Assembly: GCA_936931335.1 (NCBI GenBank)
Contig: CAKZIH010000092.1
Location: forward strand, 1-14,921
From: an uncultured Nostocoides sp.
GTDB taxonomy: Bacteria > Actinomycetota > Actinomycetes > Actinomycetales > Dermatophilaceae
Direction of reading: 5' to 3'
DNA length: 14,921 nucleotides
Numbering within the stretch: the stretch's first letter is position 1; each line of letters starts with the position of its first letter. The notes beneath the pieces are model-generated. The model ran no database searches. It was not told the DNA's origin and saw nothing but the letters and a program-made list of their open reading frames with translations. A program made the position numbers and the translations under genes. Of this stretch, positions 1 through 6,763 are shown piece by piece.

Positions 1-406
1 GCGGCTCGGATAGCGCATAGGCGCCCAACTGATCACCCGAGAGCATCCCCGGCAAAAGTTCCGCCTGTTGCTCCGGGGTGCCATAGGTCGCCACCGGATA
101 ACAGGTGAGCGAGTGAACCGAGGTGCCCACCGCGACCGACATCCAGGCCGCGCCGATCTCCTCGATCACCTGCAGGTAGACCTCATACGGCTGCTCTGCG
201 CCGCCGAACTCCTCGGCATACGGCAGGGACAACAGCCCCGCCGCGCCCAGGGTGGCGAACACCTCCCGCGGCAGCGCCGCGCCCTCGCGCGCCGCCTGCG
301 CCTCGGCCGTGTCCACCCGCGGCAGCAACTCCTTGGCCGCGATCTCGCGGACCAGGGCGATCAGTTCTACGCCCTCCTCGGTGGGTAGCAGGCGGTTGAC
401 GGGCAT
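1..406 (-). CDS. Acyl-CoA dehydrogenase, N-terminal part (cut by left edge)
   Basis: The 135 visible residues start MPVNRLLPTEEGVELIALVR and contain the N-terminal helical domain of acyl-CoA dehydrogenases. This includes the segment around GLLSLPYAEEFGGAEQPYE (about residues 58-76), and the fragment ends in AYALSEP, the family motif that opens the middle beta domain and packs near FAD and the acyl-CoA thioester. The family catalyses FAD-dependent alpha,beta-dehydrogenation of acyl-CoA and passes electrons to electron-transfer flavoprotein. The catalytic Glu lies in the missing C-terminal half, so substrate class cannot be judged. The ATG at 406 has AGGG eight bases upstream; a GTG three codons earlier is an alternative. 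It starts ten bases after the stop of the SGNH hydrolase gene, which suggests co-transcription. Confidence 0.93.
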   Translation of the reverse strand, partial: MPVNRLLPTEEGVELIALVREIAAKELLPRVDTAEAQAAREGAALPREVFATLGAAGLLSLPYAEEFGGAEQPYEVYLQVIEEIGAAWMSVAVGTSVHSLTCYPVATYGTPEQQAELLPGMLSGDQLGAYALSEP

Positions 407-416
407 ACCGGGCACC

Positions 417-1223
417 CTAGCGAGCGGGCGTCAGCGGCTCGATCGGCTCGAGCTCGGGTCGCTTGGCCGGACGGCCCTCGCCGGACGAGCGGCCATGGAG
501 GCGCCGCTGGACCCAGGGCGCGGCGTGCGCCCGACCCCAACTGAGGTTCTCCGAGAGCGCGGTGCGTCGTCCGCGCGGCTGCGCGGGTGGCAGGGGAGTG
601 GCCCAGTCGTCCCGGTCGGTGTCCAGCCCCAGCGCCGCGAGCGCCGCCAGCGCCACCCGCCGATGTCCCTCGCTGGTCAGGTGAATCCGGTCCTCGGCCC
701 ACATCCGCCGATCGTGCAGGGCGTGCAGACCCCAGATGTCGATCACGGCGCAGCGCTGCCGGGCGGCGATCGAGTGCAGATTGGCCGTATGGATCGCATG
801 CCGCGGCCGCAGGGCGGCGAAGATCCCCGACGTGCCCGGGTCCGTGGGCGTCGCCAGCAGGACACCCGCGCCGGTGGCCCGGACGCGGGCCACCGCGTCT
901 TCCAACTGCCGTGCGATCGCGGCCAGGTCGACGCTGGTGCGCAGGATGTCGTTGCCGCCGCCGACGATCGAGACCAGGTCCGGTTCCAGGGCAAGCGCGG
1001 CGTCGAGCTGCGGGCCGACGACATCGTCGAGTTTGCGACCACGGACGGCGAGATTGGCATAGCGCAGTTGCGCACCAGATTCCGCCGCGCGCGCGGCCAG
1101 ATGCCCGGCGAGACGGTCGGCCCAGCCGACGTAGCCGGTCTCGGGTTCGGGCTGTGGGTCACACATGCCCTCGGTGAACGAGTCGCCGATCGCGACATAC
1201 CGCCGCCAGGCGCGCGGGCTCAT
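417..1223 (-). CDS. SGNH/GDSL-type hydrolase (lipase/esterase family)
   Basis: The 268-residue protein has the full set of SGNH blocks. Block I is GDSFTEG, with nucleophile Ser15. Block II has Gly62 in NLAVRG. Block III is GGGND, with Asn91. Block V is DRIHLTSEGH, with Asp178 and His181. Members hydrolyse esters of lipids, acylated sugars or cell-wall groups; the substrate cannot be read from sequence. There is no signal peptide: the N terminus is short and basic and the catalytic core begins at residue 9, so it is probably cytoplasmic. Residues from about 205 form an extended Arg/Pro-rich tail beyond the core. The ATG at 1223 has GGAGG seven bases upstream. It lies between the broken ung gene and the acyl-CoA dehydrogenase gene on the same strand. 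Confidence 0.92.
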   Translation of the reverse strand: MSPRAWRRYVAIGDSFTEGMCDPQPEPETGYVGWADRLAGHLAARAAESGAQLRYANLAVRGRKLDDVVGPQLDAALALEPDLVSIVGGGNDILRTSVDLAAIARQLEDAVARVRATGAGVLLATPTDPGTSGIFAALRPRHAIHTANLHSIAARQRCAVIDIWGLHALHDRRMWAEDRIHLTSEGHRRVALAALAALGLDTDRDDWATPLPPAQPRGRRTALSENLSWGRAHAAPWVQRRLHGRSSGEGRPAKRPELEPIEPLTPAR

Positions 1224-1247
1224 GCGGGATCCTCCGGGTCGGGTGAG

Positions 1248-1263
1248 CGCTGCCCTAGCAGCG
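1248..1263. other. Small perfect hairpin between ung and the SGNH gene
   Basis: CGCTGC (1248-1253) and GCAGCG (1258-1263) form a perfect 6-bp stem with a 4-base loop, in the 63-base gap after the ung stop and before the SGNH start. No T run follows on the minus strand. It could be a weak terminator, an attenuator or an RNA-processing stem. The function is not established. Confidence 0.3.
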
Positions 1264-1286
1264 TATGCCGCCCTACCCCGGCCCGA

Positions 1287-1961
1287 TCAGGGCAGGCTCC
1301 AGTCGATCGGCTCCGCGCCCTGAGCCTCCAGGGCGGCGTTCGCGCGCGAAAACGGCCGGGAGCCAAAGAAACCCGAGGACGCCGACAGCGGTGAAGGGTG
1401 CGCACTCTCCACCACCGGAGTCGACCCGAGCCGGGGGGCGAGGTTGCGCGCATCGCGGCCCCACAGGATCGCCACCAGCGGCCCGCCGCGGGCCGCGAGC
1501 GCGTCGATCGCCACCCCGGTGACATCTTCCCAGCCGCGCCCGCGGTGCGAGGCACTCGCGCCGGGCCGGACCGTCAGGACGCGGTTGAGCAGCAGCACGC
1601 CACGCTCGGCCCATGGGGTCAGATCTCCGGAACTGGGCAGCGGCACACCGAGATCCGTCTGTAGCTCGCGATAGATATTGACGAGCGAGCGGGGGATCGG
1701 GCTTACCTGCGGCCCGACGGAAAACTAGAGCCCGACCGCATGCCCCGGTGTCGGATAGGGATCCTGGCCGACGATGAGCACCCGGACCTCGTCCAGCGGC
1801 CGCTGGAAGGCGCGCAGCACATGCTCCCCGGCGGGCAGATAACCGTGACCGGCGGCGAGTTCGGCGCGCAGGAACTCCCCGAGTTGCGCGACGGTCTCCT
1901 CGACCGGCGCCAGCGCCGCGGCCCATGAGGGGTGGACCAGCTCGGCGAGCGGACGCGCCAT
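1287..1961 (-). pseudogene. ung: Uracil-DNA glycosylase (family 1) interrupted by an in-frame TAG at codon 79
   Basis: Reading from the ATG at 1961 (GAGG five bases upstream) gives MARPLAELVHPSWAAALAPV and then motif A, GQDPYPTPGHAVGL (residues 65-78), with catalytic Asp67. The next codon, at 1727-1725, is TAG where Ung proteins normally have Ser (GLSFSV). Downstream the same frame stays intact to the TGA at 1289-1287. It contains the Leu-rich GVLLLNRVLTVR segment, ILWG, the active-site HPSPLSAS motif and the usual ending GAEPIDWSLP. Total length is 224 residues, normal for the family, so one base change (TCG to TAG) explains the break. Ung removes uracil arising from cytosine deamination. 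As read, translation would stop at 78 residues, leaving an inactive fragment. Alternatives are a sequencing error or stop readthrough. Confidence 0.9.
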
Positions 1962-2028
1962 ACCTACCTCAATTCCCGTCCCGAGCCGGTATGCCGTGTG
2001 CCCCGGCTCGCCTGGCAGGCTATCGGCC

Positions 2029-2688
2029 GTGAGCCCCATCCCGCGCTGGCCGGCGGTCATCTTCGACCTGGACGGCACCCTTGTGGACACCATTCCGCTC
2101 ATCCTCGCCTCCTTTGAGCACACCCTCGGGACGGTGCTGGGCAGCCCGCGCCCCGAGGCCGAGGTCCGACCGTGGATCGGGCGCCGGCTGGGAGAGGTCT
2201 TCGAGACCGAATATCCCGAGCGCGCGGCCGAACTCGAGGAGACCTATGTCGCCTGGAATCGCGCCAATGCGGCCCGCCTGATCGGGCGCTTCGCCGGCAT
2301 CCCGGAGTTGCTCGGTGCGCTCGCGCAGGCGCAGGTCCGCACCGGGGTGGCCACCTCCAAGCGCCGGGAGACCACCGCGGAGGCGCTGGAGATTTCCGGG
2401 CTGACCGATCTGGTCGATGTGGTGGCCACCGCGGAGGACACCACCGCGCACAAGCCCGATCCGGCGCCGCTGCTGCACGCCGCGGCCCGGCTGTCGATGC
2501 CGGTGCAGCGCTGTGTCTATGTGGGCGATGCGGTGGTCGATGTCCAGGCGGCGCAGGCGGCGGGGATGGCCGCCATCGCGGTGACCTGGGGGGCTGGCAT
2601 ACGCGACTCGCTGGCCGCGGCCAAGCCCGATCACCTGGTGGGAACGCCCGAGGAGTTGCGCGCCATCCTGCTGCCGCCCCAGCGGTAG
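2029..2688 (+). CDS. HAD-superfamily phosphatase (phosphoglycolate phosphatase-like)
   Basis: This 219-residue protein carries all four HAD motifs. Motif I is DLDGT, with nucleophile Asp13 and acid/base Asp15. Motif II is Ser110 in GVATSKR. Motif III is Lys142 in KPDP. Motif IV is GDAVVD, with Asp167 and Asp171. The helical cap between motifs I and II fits the Gph/PpaX-like, beta-phosphoglucomutase-like subfamily, which dephosphorylates small phosphometabolites; the actual substrate is unknown. The GTG at 2029 was chosen because it places motif I close to the N terminus and has an AGG nine bases upstream. An in-frame GTG at 1996 would add 11 residues. It is divergent from ung, with a gap of about 67 bases. 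Confidence 0.9.
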   Translation: MSPIPRWPAVIFDLDGTLVDTIPLILASFEHTLGTVLGSPRPEAEVRPWIGRRLGEVFETEYPERAAELEETYVAWNRANAARLIGRFAGIPELLGALAQAQVRTGVATSKRRETTAEALEISGLTDLVDVVATAEDTTAHKPDPAPLLHAAARLSMPVQRCVYVGDAVVDVQAAQAAGMAAIAVTWGAGIRDSLAAAKPDHLVGTPEELRAILLPPQR

Positions 2689-2709
2689 GACCCTCGGCGT
2701 CCCACTCGG

Positions 2710-2737
2710 GCCCGGTCGCTGCCCGGCGCTCGCCCGG
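2710..2737. repeat. Three GCCCGG direct repeats with 11-bp period upstream of the cysD promoter
   Basis: GCCCGG begins at 2710, 2721 and 2732, exactly 11 bp apart, or about one helical turn. The last copy ends seven bases before the candidate -35 box. Same-face spacing directly upstream of a promoter is what an activator or repressor site often looks like. In DNA this rich in G and C, chance repetition of a GC word is also possible. Confidence 0.4.
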
Positions 2738-2744
2738 ACGGACA

Positions 2745-2773
2745 CTGAGCACCCCCGCGAGCGGTGTTAGTCT
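2745..2773 (+). promoter_or_regulatory. Candidate promoter for the cysD-cysNC unit
   Basis: CTGAGC (2745-2750, matching TTGACA at TGA) and TAGTCT (2768-2773, a TANNNT -10) are separated by 17 bases. Transcription would begin near 2780-2782, about 116 bases before cysD, at or next to a GTG codon. This is a sequence-pattern prediction only. Confidence 0.4.
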
Positions 2774-2781
2774 CGTCCGTC

Positions 2782-2874
2782 GTGTGTCCACCGGATCCCG
2801 TGCCCACCGGATCCCATGGTGTGCCGCACGCCCCTCATGCCCCGGCCGCAATGGCGCACAGGCCGGCCAACTGA
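2782..2874 (+). CDS. Candidate leaderless leader peptide upstream of cysD (30 residues)
   Basis: A GTG lies eight bases after the TANNNT box, at the predicted transcription start, and is followed at once by a Cys codon (TGT). The frame runs 30 residues, starts VCPPDPVPTG, is Pro- and His-rich, and stops at TGA 2872-2874, 23 bases before cysD. A second, overlapping frame from ATG 2816 (starting MVCRTP, 25 residues, stop TAG at 2891-2893) also has Cys near its start and ends four bases before cysD. Mycobacteria are known to use Cys-containing upstream ORFs to attenuate cysteine-pathway genes, but those carry several Cys codons and each frame here has only one. There is no proof that either is translated. 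Confidence 0.25.
   Translation: MCPPDPVPTGSHGVPHAPHAPAAMAHRPAN
2784..2815. repeat. Tandem 16-bp direct repeat in the cysD leader
   Basis: GTGTCCACCGGATCCC (2784-2799) is followed immediately by GTGCCCACCGGATCCC (2800-2815). The two copies differ at one base, and each contains a GGATCC palindrome. The unit is not a multiple of three, so duplication shifts any upstream reading frame. It could be a regulator site in the transcribed leader or a recent slippage duplication. Confidence 0.6.
2842..2866 (+). other. Inverted repeat just before the cysD ribosome site
   Basis: CCGGCC (2842-2847) and GGCCGG (2861-2866) can form a 6-bp stem with a 13-base loop. They lie inside the candidate leader frames and about 15 bases before the GGAAGGG ribosome site of cysD. 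This might be part of an attenuator structure; both arms are GC-only words, so chance is a fair alternative. Confidence 0.25.
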
Positions 2875-2897
2875 CACCCCAGGGAAGGGCTAGTTTC

Positions 2898-3809
2898 ATG
2901 GCTCAATCCGGACCCTCCACGCTGACACACTTGCAGCGCCTGGAGGCCGAGAGCATCCACATCATGCGGGAGGTCGCCGCCGAAGCGGAGAACCCCGTGA
3001 TGCTCTACAGCATCGGCAAGGACTCCGCGACCATGCTGCACCTGGCGCGCAAGGCCTTCTATCCGGCGCCGCCGCCGTTCCCGCTGCTGCACGTGGACAC
3101 CACGTGGAAGTTCCAGGCGATGTACGAGCTGCGCGACAAGGCCGCCCGCGAGGCCGGTATGGAGCTGCTCGTCTACCAGAACCCGGAGGCCAAGGAAAAG
3201 GGGATCAACCCCTTCGACCATGGGCCGCTGCATACGGATATGTGGAAGACCGAGGGGCTCAAGCAGGCCCTGGACATGTACGGCTTCGACGCGGCATTCG
3301 GCGGTGGCCGGCGCGATGAGGAGAAATCGCGCGCCAAGGAACGGGTCTTCTCCTTCCGCAACTCCCGCCACCAGTGGGACCCCAAGAACCAGCGCCCCGA
3401 GCTGTGGCGGCTCTACAACGCCCGCAAGCACAAGGGCGAGTCGATGCGCGTCTTCCCGCTGTCCAACTGGACCGAGCTGGATATCTGGCAGTACATCCAC
3501 CTCGAGGGCATCGAGATCGTGCCGCTCTACTTCGCTGCCGAGCGCCCGGTTGTCGAGCACGACGGGCTGACGGTCATGGTCGATGACGACCGCTTCCCGC
3601 TCAACGGCCGCGTGCCGGAGATGAAGAGCGTGCGCTTCCGCACCCTGGGCTGCTATCCGCTGACCGGGGCCGTGGAGTCCACCGCGACCACGCTGCCCGA
3701 GGTCATCCAGGAGATCCTGCTGACCACGACATCGGAGCGTCAGGGCCGCGCCATCGACCACGACAGCGCCGCGTCCATGGAGAAGAAGAAGCAGGAGGGC
3801 TACTTCTGA
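2898..3809 (+). CDS. cysD: Sulfate adenylyltransferase subunit 2 (CysD)
   Basis: The 303-residue protein is the ATP-pyrophosphatase-type catalytic subunit of ATP sulfurylase. With CysN it makes adenosine 5'-phosphosulfate from ATP and sulfate in the cytoplasm. The modified PP-loop YSIGKDSATM lies at residues 37-46. HVDTTWKF (65-72), GGGRRDEEKSRAKER (135-149), PLSNWTELDIW (187-197) and the C-terminal SMEKKKQEGYF are typical of CysD, and the length is normal for the family. The ATG at 2898 was chosen because GGAAGGG sits eight bases upstream and residue 1 matches family N termini; the frame stays open further upstream, but that part resembles nothing in the family. Its TGA overlaps the ATG of cysNC by one base, which implies translational coupling. 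Confidence 0.97.
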   Translation: MAQSGPSTLTHLQRLEAESIHIMREVAAEAENPVMLYSIGKDSATMLHLARKAFYPAPPPFPLLHVDTTWKFQAMYELRDKAAREAGMELLVYQNPEAKEKGINPFDHGPLHTDMWKTEGLKQALDMYGFDAAFGGGRRDEEKSRAKERVFSFRNSRHQWDPKNQRPELWRLYNARKHKGESMRVFPLSNWTELDIWQYIHLEGIEIVPLYFAAERPVVEHDGLTVMVDDDRFPLNGRVPEMKSVRFRTLGCYPLTGAVESTATTLPEVIQEILLTTTSERQGRAIDHDSAASMEKKKQEGYF

Positions 3810-5719
3810 TGGCCACCACGGAAGAGCCGGTCTACCAGGTCGAATCCCTCATCGCCGAGGACATCGACGCCTACCTGGAGAAGCACCAGCACAAGACGAT
3901 GCTGCGCTTCATCACCTGTGGCTCCGTCGACGACGGCAAGTCCACGCTCATCGGGCGGATGCTCTACGACGCCAAGATGATCTTCGAGGATCACCTGCAG
4001 GCGCTGGAGGCCGACAGCAAGCGCGTGGGCACCCAGGGTGACCAGATCGACTTCGCGCTGCTGGTCGACGGCCTGGCCGCCGAGCGCGAGCAGGGCATCA
4101 CCATCGACGTGGCCTACCGCTTCTTCGCCACCGAGAAGCGCAAGTTCATCGTTGCCGACACCCCCGGGCACGAGCAGTACACCCGCAATATGGTCACCGG
4201 CGCCTCGACCGCCGAGCTCGCCGTCATCCTCATCGACGCGCGCAAGGGTGTGCTCACCCAGACGCGCCGGCACAGCTACCTGACCCACCTGCTCGGCATC
4301 CGGCACATCGTGTTGGCCGTCAACAAGATGGACCTGGTCGACTACAGCCAGGAGCGGTATGACGAGATCGTCGCCGACTACCGCGACTTCGCCGAGTCCA
4401 TCGGCATCACCGAGTTCACGCCCATCCCGATCTCGGGCTTCATGGGCGACAACATCACCACTAACTCGGCCAACACCCCCTGGTACACCGGCACCACGCT
4501 GATGGCGCACCTGGAGACCGTCGAGCTGGACCAGACCCTGGACCAGCAGCGGCCCTTCCGGATGCCCGTGCAGCGGGTTACCCGCCCCGACCTCAACTTC
4601 CGCGGGTTCGCCGGCACCATCGCCAATGGCGTGGTCAAGCCCGGCGACCGAGTGCGCGTGCTGCCGGCCAATCGCACCTCCACGGTGGCCCGCATCGTCA
4701 CCATGGACGGCGACCTGGAGCAGGCCGTCGTCGGCCAGGCGGTCACCCTCACCCTCGAGGACGAGATCGACTGCTCGCGCGGCGATGTGCTGGTCGCCGA
4801 CGAGGCCCCGGCCGAGACCGCCGACCACTTCGAGTGCCACCTGGTGTGGATGGACGACGGCGAGATGCTGCCGGGCCGTCCCTACTGGCTGCGGATCGGC
4901 ACCCAGACGGTCACCGCGCAATTCGAGCGCCCGAAGTACCAGATCAACGTCAACACCATGGAGCACCAAGCGGCAAAGACGCTGGGGCTCAACGCAATCG
5001 GTGTGCTGACCTTCTCCACCGACCGGCCCATCGTCTTCGAGCCGTATGCCCAGTCGCACGACCTGGGTGGCTTCATCGTCGTCGACAAGATGACCAATGC
5101 CACGGTCGCCGCGGGCATGATCCACTTCGCGCTGCGCCGGGCCAAGAATGTCGGCTGGCAGCCGCTGGAGATCGACCGCGGCCACCACGCCCGGATGAAG
5201 CACCAGCAGCCGATGGTCGTCTGGCTCACCGGTCTGGTCGGCGCCGGGAAGTCCGAGGTGGCCAACGAGCTGGAGGTGCAGCTGGCGCGGATGAACCGGC
5301 ATACCTTCCTGCTCGACGGTGACAACATCCGCCACGGGTTGTCCAAGGACCTTGGCTTCGATGACGCGGACCGGGTGGAGAACGCTCGCCGCCTGGCCGA
5401 GGTCGCCAAGCTGATGTCCGACGCCGGGCTCATCACGATCGTCTCCTCCATCTCCCCCTTCCGGAGCGAGCGGGAGATGGCGCGACAGTTGATCGGCGAG
5501 GGCGAGTTCCTCGAGGTCTTCGTCGACCTGCCCCTGGCCGAGGCTGAGAAGCGCGACGCCAAGGGCCTCTACGCCAAGGCTCGCGCCGGCGAGATCGCGC
5601 ACATGACGGGTGTGAACAGCCCGTATGAGGCACCGACCGCCCCGGATGTGCGCGCCGACATGCTCAGCACGAGCGCGAAGGATGCGGCCGCGGAGATCAT
5701 CGCCCGCCTCATCCCCTAG
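3809..5719 (+). CDS. cysNC: Bifunctional sulfate adenylyltransferase subunit 1 / adenylylsulfate kinase (CysNC)
   Basis: This 636-residue fusion covers two steps of sulfate activation. Residues 30 to about 450 are the CysN GTPase, which drives APS synthesis by CysD: G1 GSVDDGKST (38-46), G3 DTPGH (117-121), G4 NKMD (172-175), then EF-Tu-like beta-barrel domains. Residues 468-636 are the CysC APS kinase, which phosphorylates APS to PAPS: Walker A GLVGAGKS (475-482), LDGDNIRHGL (502-511), ISPFRS (548-553) and KGLYAKARAGEI (585-596). The kinase domain departs from the usual P-loop GLSGSGKST, with Val and Ala in the loop and Glu483 after Ser, and has SSISPF where FISPF is common. The gene starts inside the cysD stop codon (TGATG). 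A strong hairpin follows 20 bases after its stop. Confidence 0.97.
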   Translation: MATTEEPVYQVESLIAEDIDAYLEKHQHKTMLRFITCGSVDDGKSTLIGRMLYDAKMIFEDHLQALEADSKRVGTQGDQIDFALLVDGLAAEREQGITIDVAYRFFATEKRKFIVADTPGHEQYTRNMVTGASTAELAVILIDARKGVLTQTRRHSYLTHLLGIRHIVLAVNKMDLVDYSQERYDEIVADYRDFAESIGITEFTPIPISGFMGDNITTNSANTPWYTGTTLMAHLETVELDQTLDQQRPFRMPVQRVTRPDLNFRGFAGTIANGVVKPGDRVRVLPANRTSTVARIVTMDGDLEQAVVGQAVTLTLEDEIDCSRGDVLVADEAPAETADHFECHLVWMDDGEMLPGRPYWLRIGTQTVTAQFERPKYQINVNTMEHQAAKTLGLNAIGVLTFSTDRPIVFEPYAQSHDLGGFIVVDKMTNATVAAGMIHFALRRAKNVGWQPLEIDRGHHARMKHQQPMVVWLTGLVGAGKSEVANELEVQLARMNRHTFLLDGDNIRHGLSKDLGFDDADRVENARRLAEVAKLMSDAGLITIVSSISPFRSEREMARQLIGEGEFLEVFVDLPLAEAEKRDAKGLYAKARAGEIAHMTGVNSPYEAPTAPDVRADMLSTSAKDAAAEIIARLIP

Positions 5720-5738
5720 GGGAACTAGCTGGCACCGG

Positions 5739-5777
5739 ACGCCGGTGGGATCGCGCTCTACGCGAACCCACCGGCGT
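5739..5777 (+). terminator. Strong hairpin ending the cysD-cysNC unit
   Basis: ACGCCGGTGGG (5739-5749) pairs perfectly with CCCACCGGCGT (5767-5777). After an A-A mismatch, an inner TCGCG/CGCGA stem closes a five-base loop. This 39-base structure sits 20 bases after the cysNC stop. It has no U tract, which is common for actinobacterial terminators but leaves open a role in RNA stability instead. From 5778 to 5882 I see no gene. Confidence 0.65.
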
Positions 5778-5882
5778 TCGGCATCCGTGGCGGTCTGCGT
5801 CGCGACGATCCGGCGTCCGCCCTGGGTCTATGCGACGCCGACCCGGTGTCCACCCTGCGGGGCGGGCGCCGGGGGAGCGCGT

Positions 5883-5888
5883 TAGGGT
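5883..5888 (+). promoter_or_regulatory. Candidate -10 box for the SDR-plsB unit
   Basis: TAGGGT fits TANNNT and lies 40 bases before the SDR start, after the cysNC hairpin, where a new promoter would be expected. No convincing -35 was found at 16-19 bases upstream. A GCATAC word (5899-5904) lies just after it. Confidence 0.3.
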
Positions 5889-5928
5889 GCGGGCGACGGC
5901 ATACCGGACGAGCACGGAGGCAGGACGT

Positions 5929-6693
5929 ATGGAGATCGCGGGCAATGTGGCGCTGGTGACCGGCGGGGCGTCGGGCTTGGGCCTCGCGACGGCGCGCACC
6001 CTGCACGCCGCCGGAGCGTATGTGGTCATCCTCGACCTGCCGCAGTCCGCCGGCGCCCAGGCGGCCGAGGAACTCGGTGAGCGGGCCGCATTCGTGGCCG
6101 GCGATGTCACCGACGAGGCGCAGGTGCAGGCCGCGATCGACCAGGCGACCGCGCTCGGGGATCTGCGGGTGGCGGTCAACTGTGCGGGGCTGGCGCCGGC
6201 GATCAAGACGATCAAGCGCGACGGCACCCCCCACCCGCTGCCCGACTTCACCCGGGCGATCACGGTCAACCTCATCGGCACCTTCAATGTGCTGCGCCTC
6301 GCGGCGGCGGCCATGGCCGCCACCGAACCGGTGGGGGAGGAGCGCGGCGTCATCATCAACACCGCCAGCGTTGCGGCCTATGACGGACAGATGGGACAGG
6401 TCGCCTATTCGGCCTCCAAGGGCGGCATCGTCGGGCTCACCCTGCCGGCCGCCCGGGACCTGTCGTCGCTGTTGATCCGGGTGATGACCATCGCCCCGGG
6501 GATCTTCAAGACCCCCTTGCTCGCCGGGCTGCCCGAGCCGGCGCAGCAGTCGCTCGGCACCCAGGTGCCGCACCCGGCCCGGCTCGGCGAACCGAGCGAG
6601 TATGCCGCCCTGGCTGCCCACATCGTCGCCAACCCGATGCTCAATGGTGAGGTCATCCGGCTTGACGGGGCGTTACGGATGGGACCGCGCTGA
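5929..6693 (+). CDS. Short-chain dehydrogenase/reductase, HSD17B10-like (3-hydroxyacyl-CoA dehydrogenase type)
   Basis: The 254-residue protein is a classical SDR. The cofactor motif TGGASGLG is at 11-18. Asp36 ends beta-2 in VVILDL, which favours NAD(H) over NADP(H). NCAG is at 84-87, and the catalytic residues are Asn114, Ser147, Tyr160 and Lys164 (YSASK). The overall pattern (APAIKTI, HPLPDFTRAITVNLIGTFNV, APGIFKTPLL, LDGALRM) is that of the HSD17B10 / 3-hydroxy-2-methylbutyryl-CoA dehydrogenase group, which oxidises 3-hydroxyacyl-CoAs in fatty acid, branched amino acid or sterol breakdown. The ATG at 5929 has GGAGG eight bases upstream; the frame is open for another 33 codons upstream, but that part is not SDR-like. 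plsB follows after 70 bases. Confidence 0.93.
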   Translation: MEIAGNVALVTGGASGLGLATARTLHAAGAYVVILDLPQSAGAQAAEELGERAAFVAGDVTDEAQVQAAIDQATALGDLRVAVNCAGLAPAIKTIKRDGTPHPLPDFTRAITVNLIGTFNVLRLAAAAMAATEPVGEERGVIINTASVAAYDGQMGQVAYSASKGGIVGLTLPAARDLSSLLIRVMTIAPGIFKTPLLAGLPEPAQQSLGTQVPHPARLGEPSEYAALAAHIVANPMLNGEVIRLDGALRMGPR

Positions 6694-6763
6694 GCGGACC
6701 GCGCCGACTGCCGCGCCCATCCGCGGCAAGAGTTCATCCCCCTACCGATGCGAAGGAGCCCCG

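Noticed and set aside
252..1394. Open frame of 380 codons on the plus strand at the left end
   Set aside because: It runs antisense to the acyl-CoA dehydrogenase and SGNH genes, both with clear motifs, and its translation is low-complexity Arg/Gly/Pro.
1740..1961. Frameshift in ung
   Set aside because: The codons before and after the break are in the same frame; only the TAG at 1727-1725 interrupts it, so this is a nonsense codon and not an indel.
2172..2897. N-terminal extension of cysD in the same open frame
   Set aside because: It overlaps the HAD gene in another frame and resembles no CysD. The ATG at 2898 has a strong ribosome site and gives the family length.
3800..5602. Open frame of 600 codons on the minus strand opposite cysNC
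   Set aside because: It is antisense to a gene with full CysN and CysC motifs. Its translation is Val/Gly/Asp/His-rich without any family motif, the usual mirror of third-position GC in high-GC DNA.
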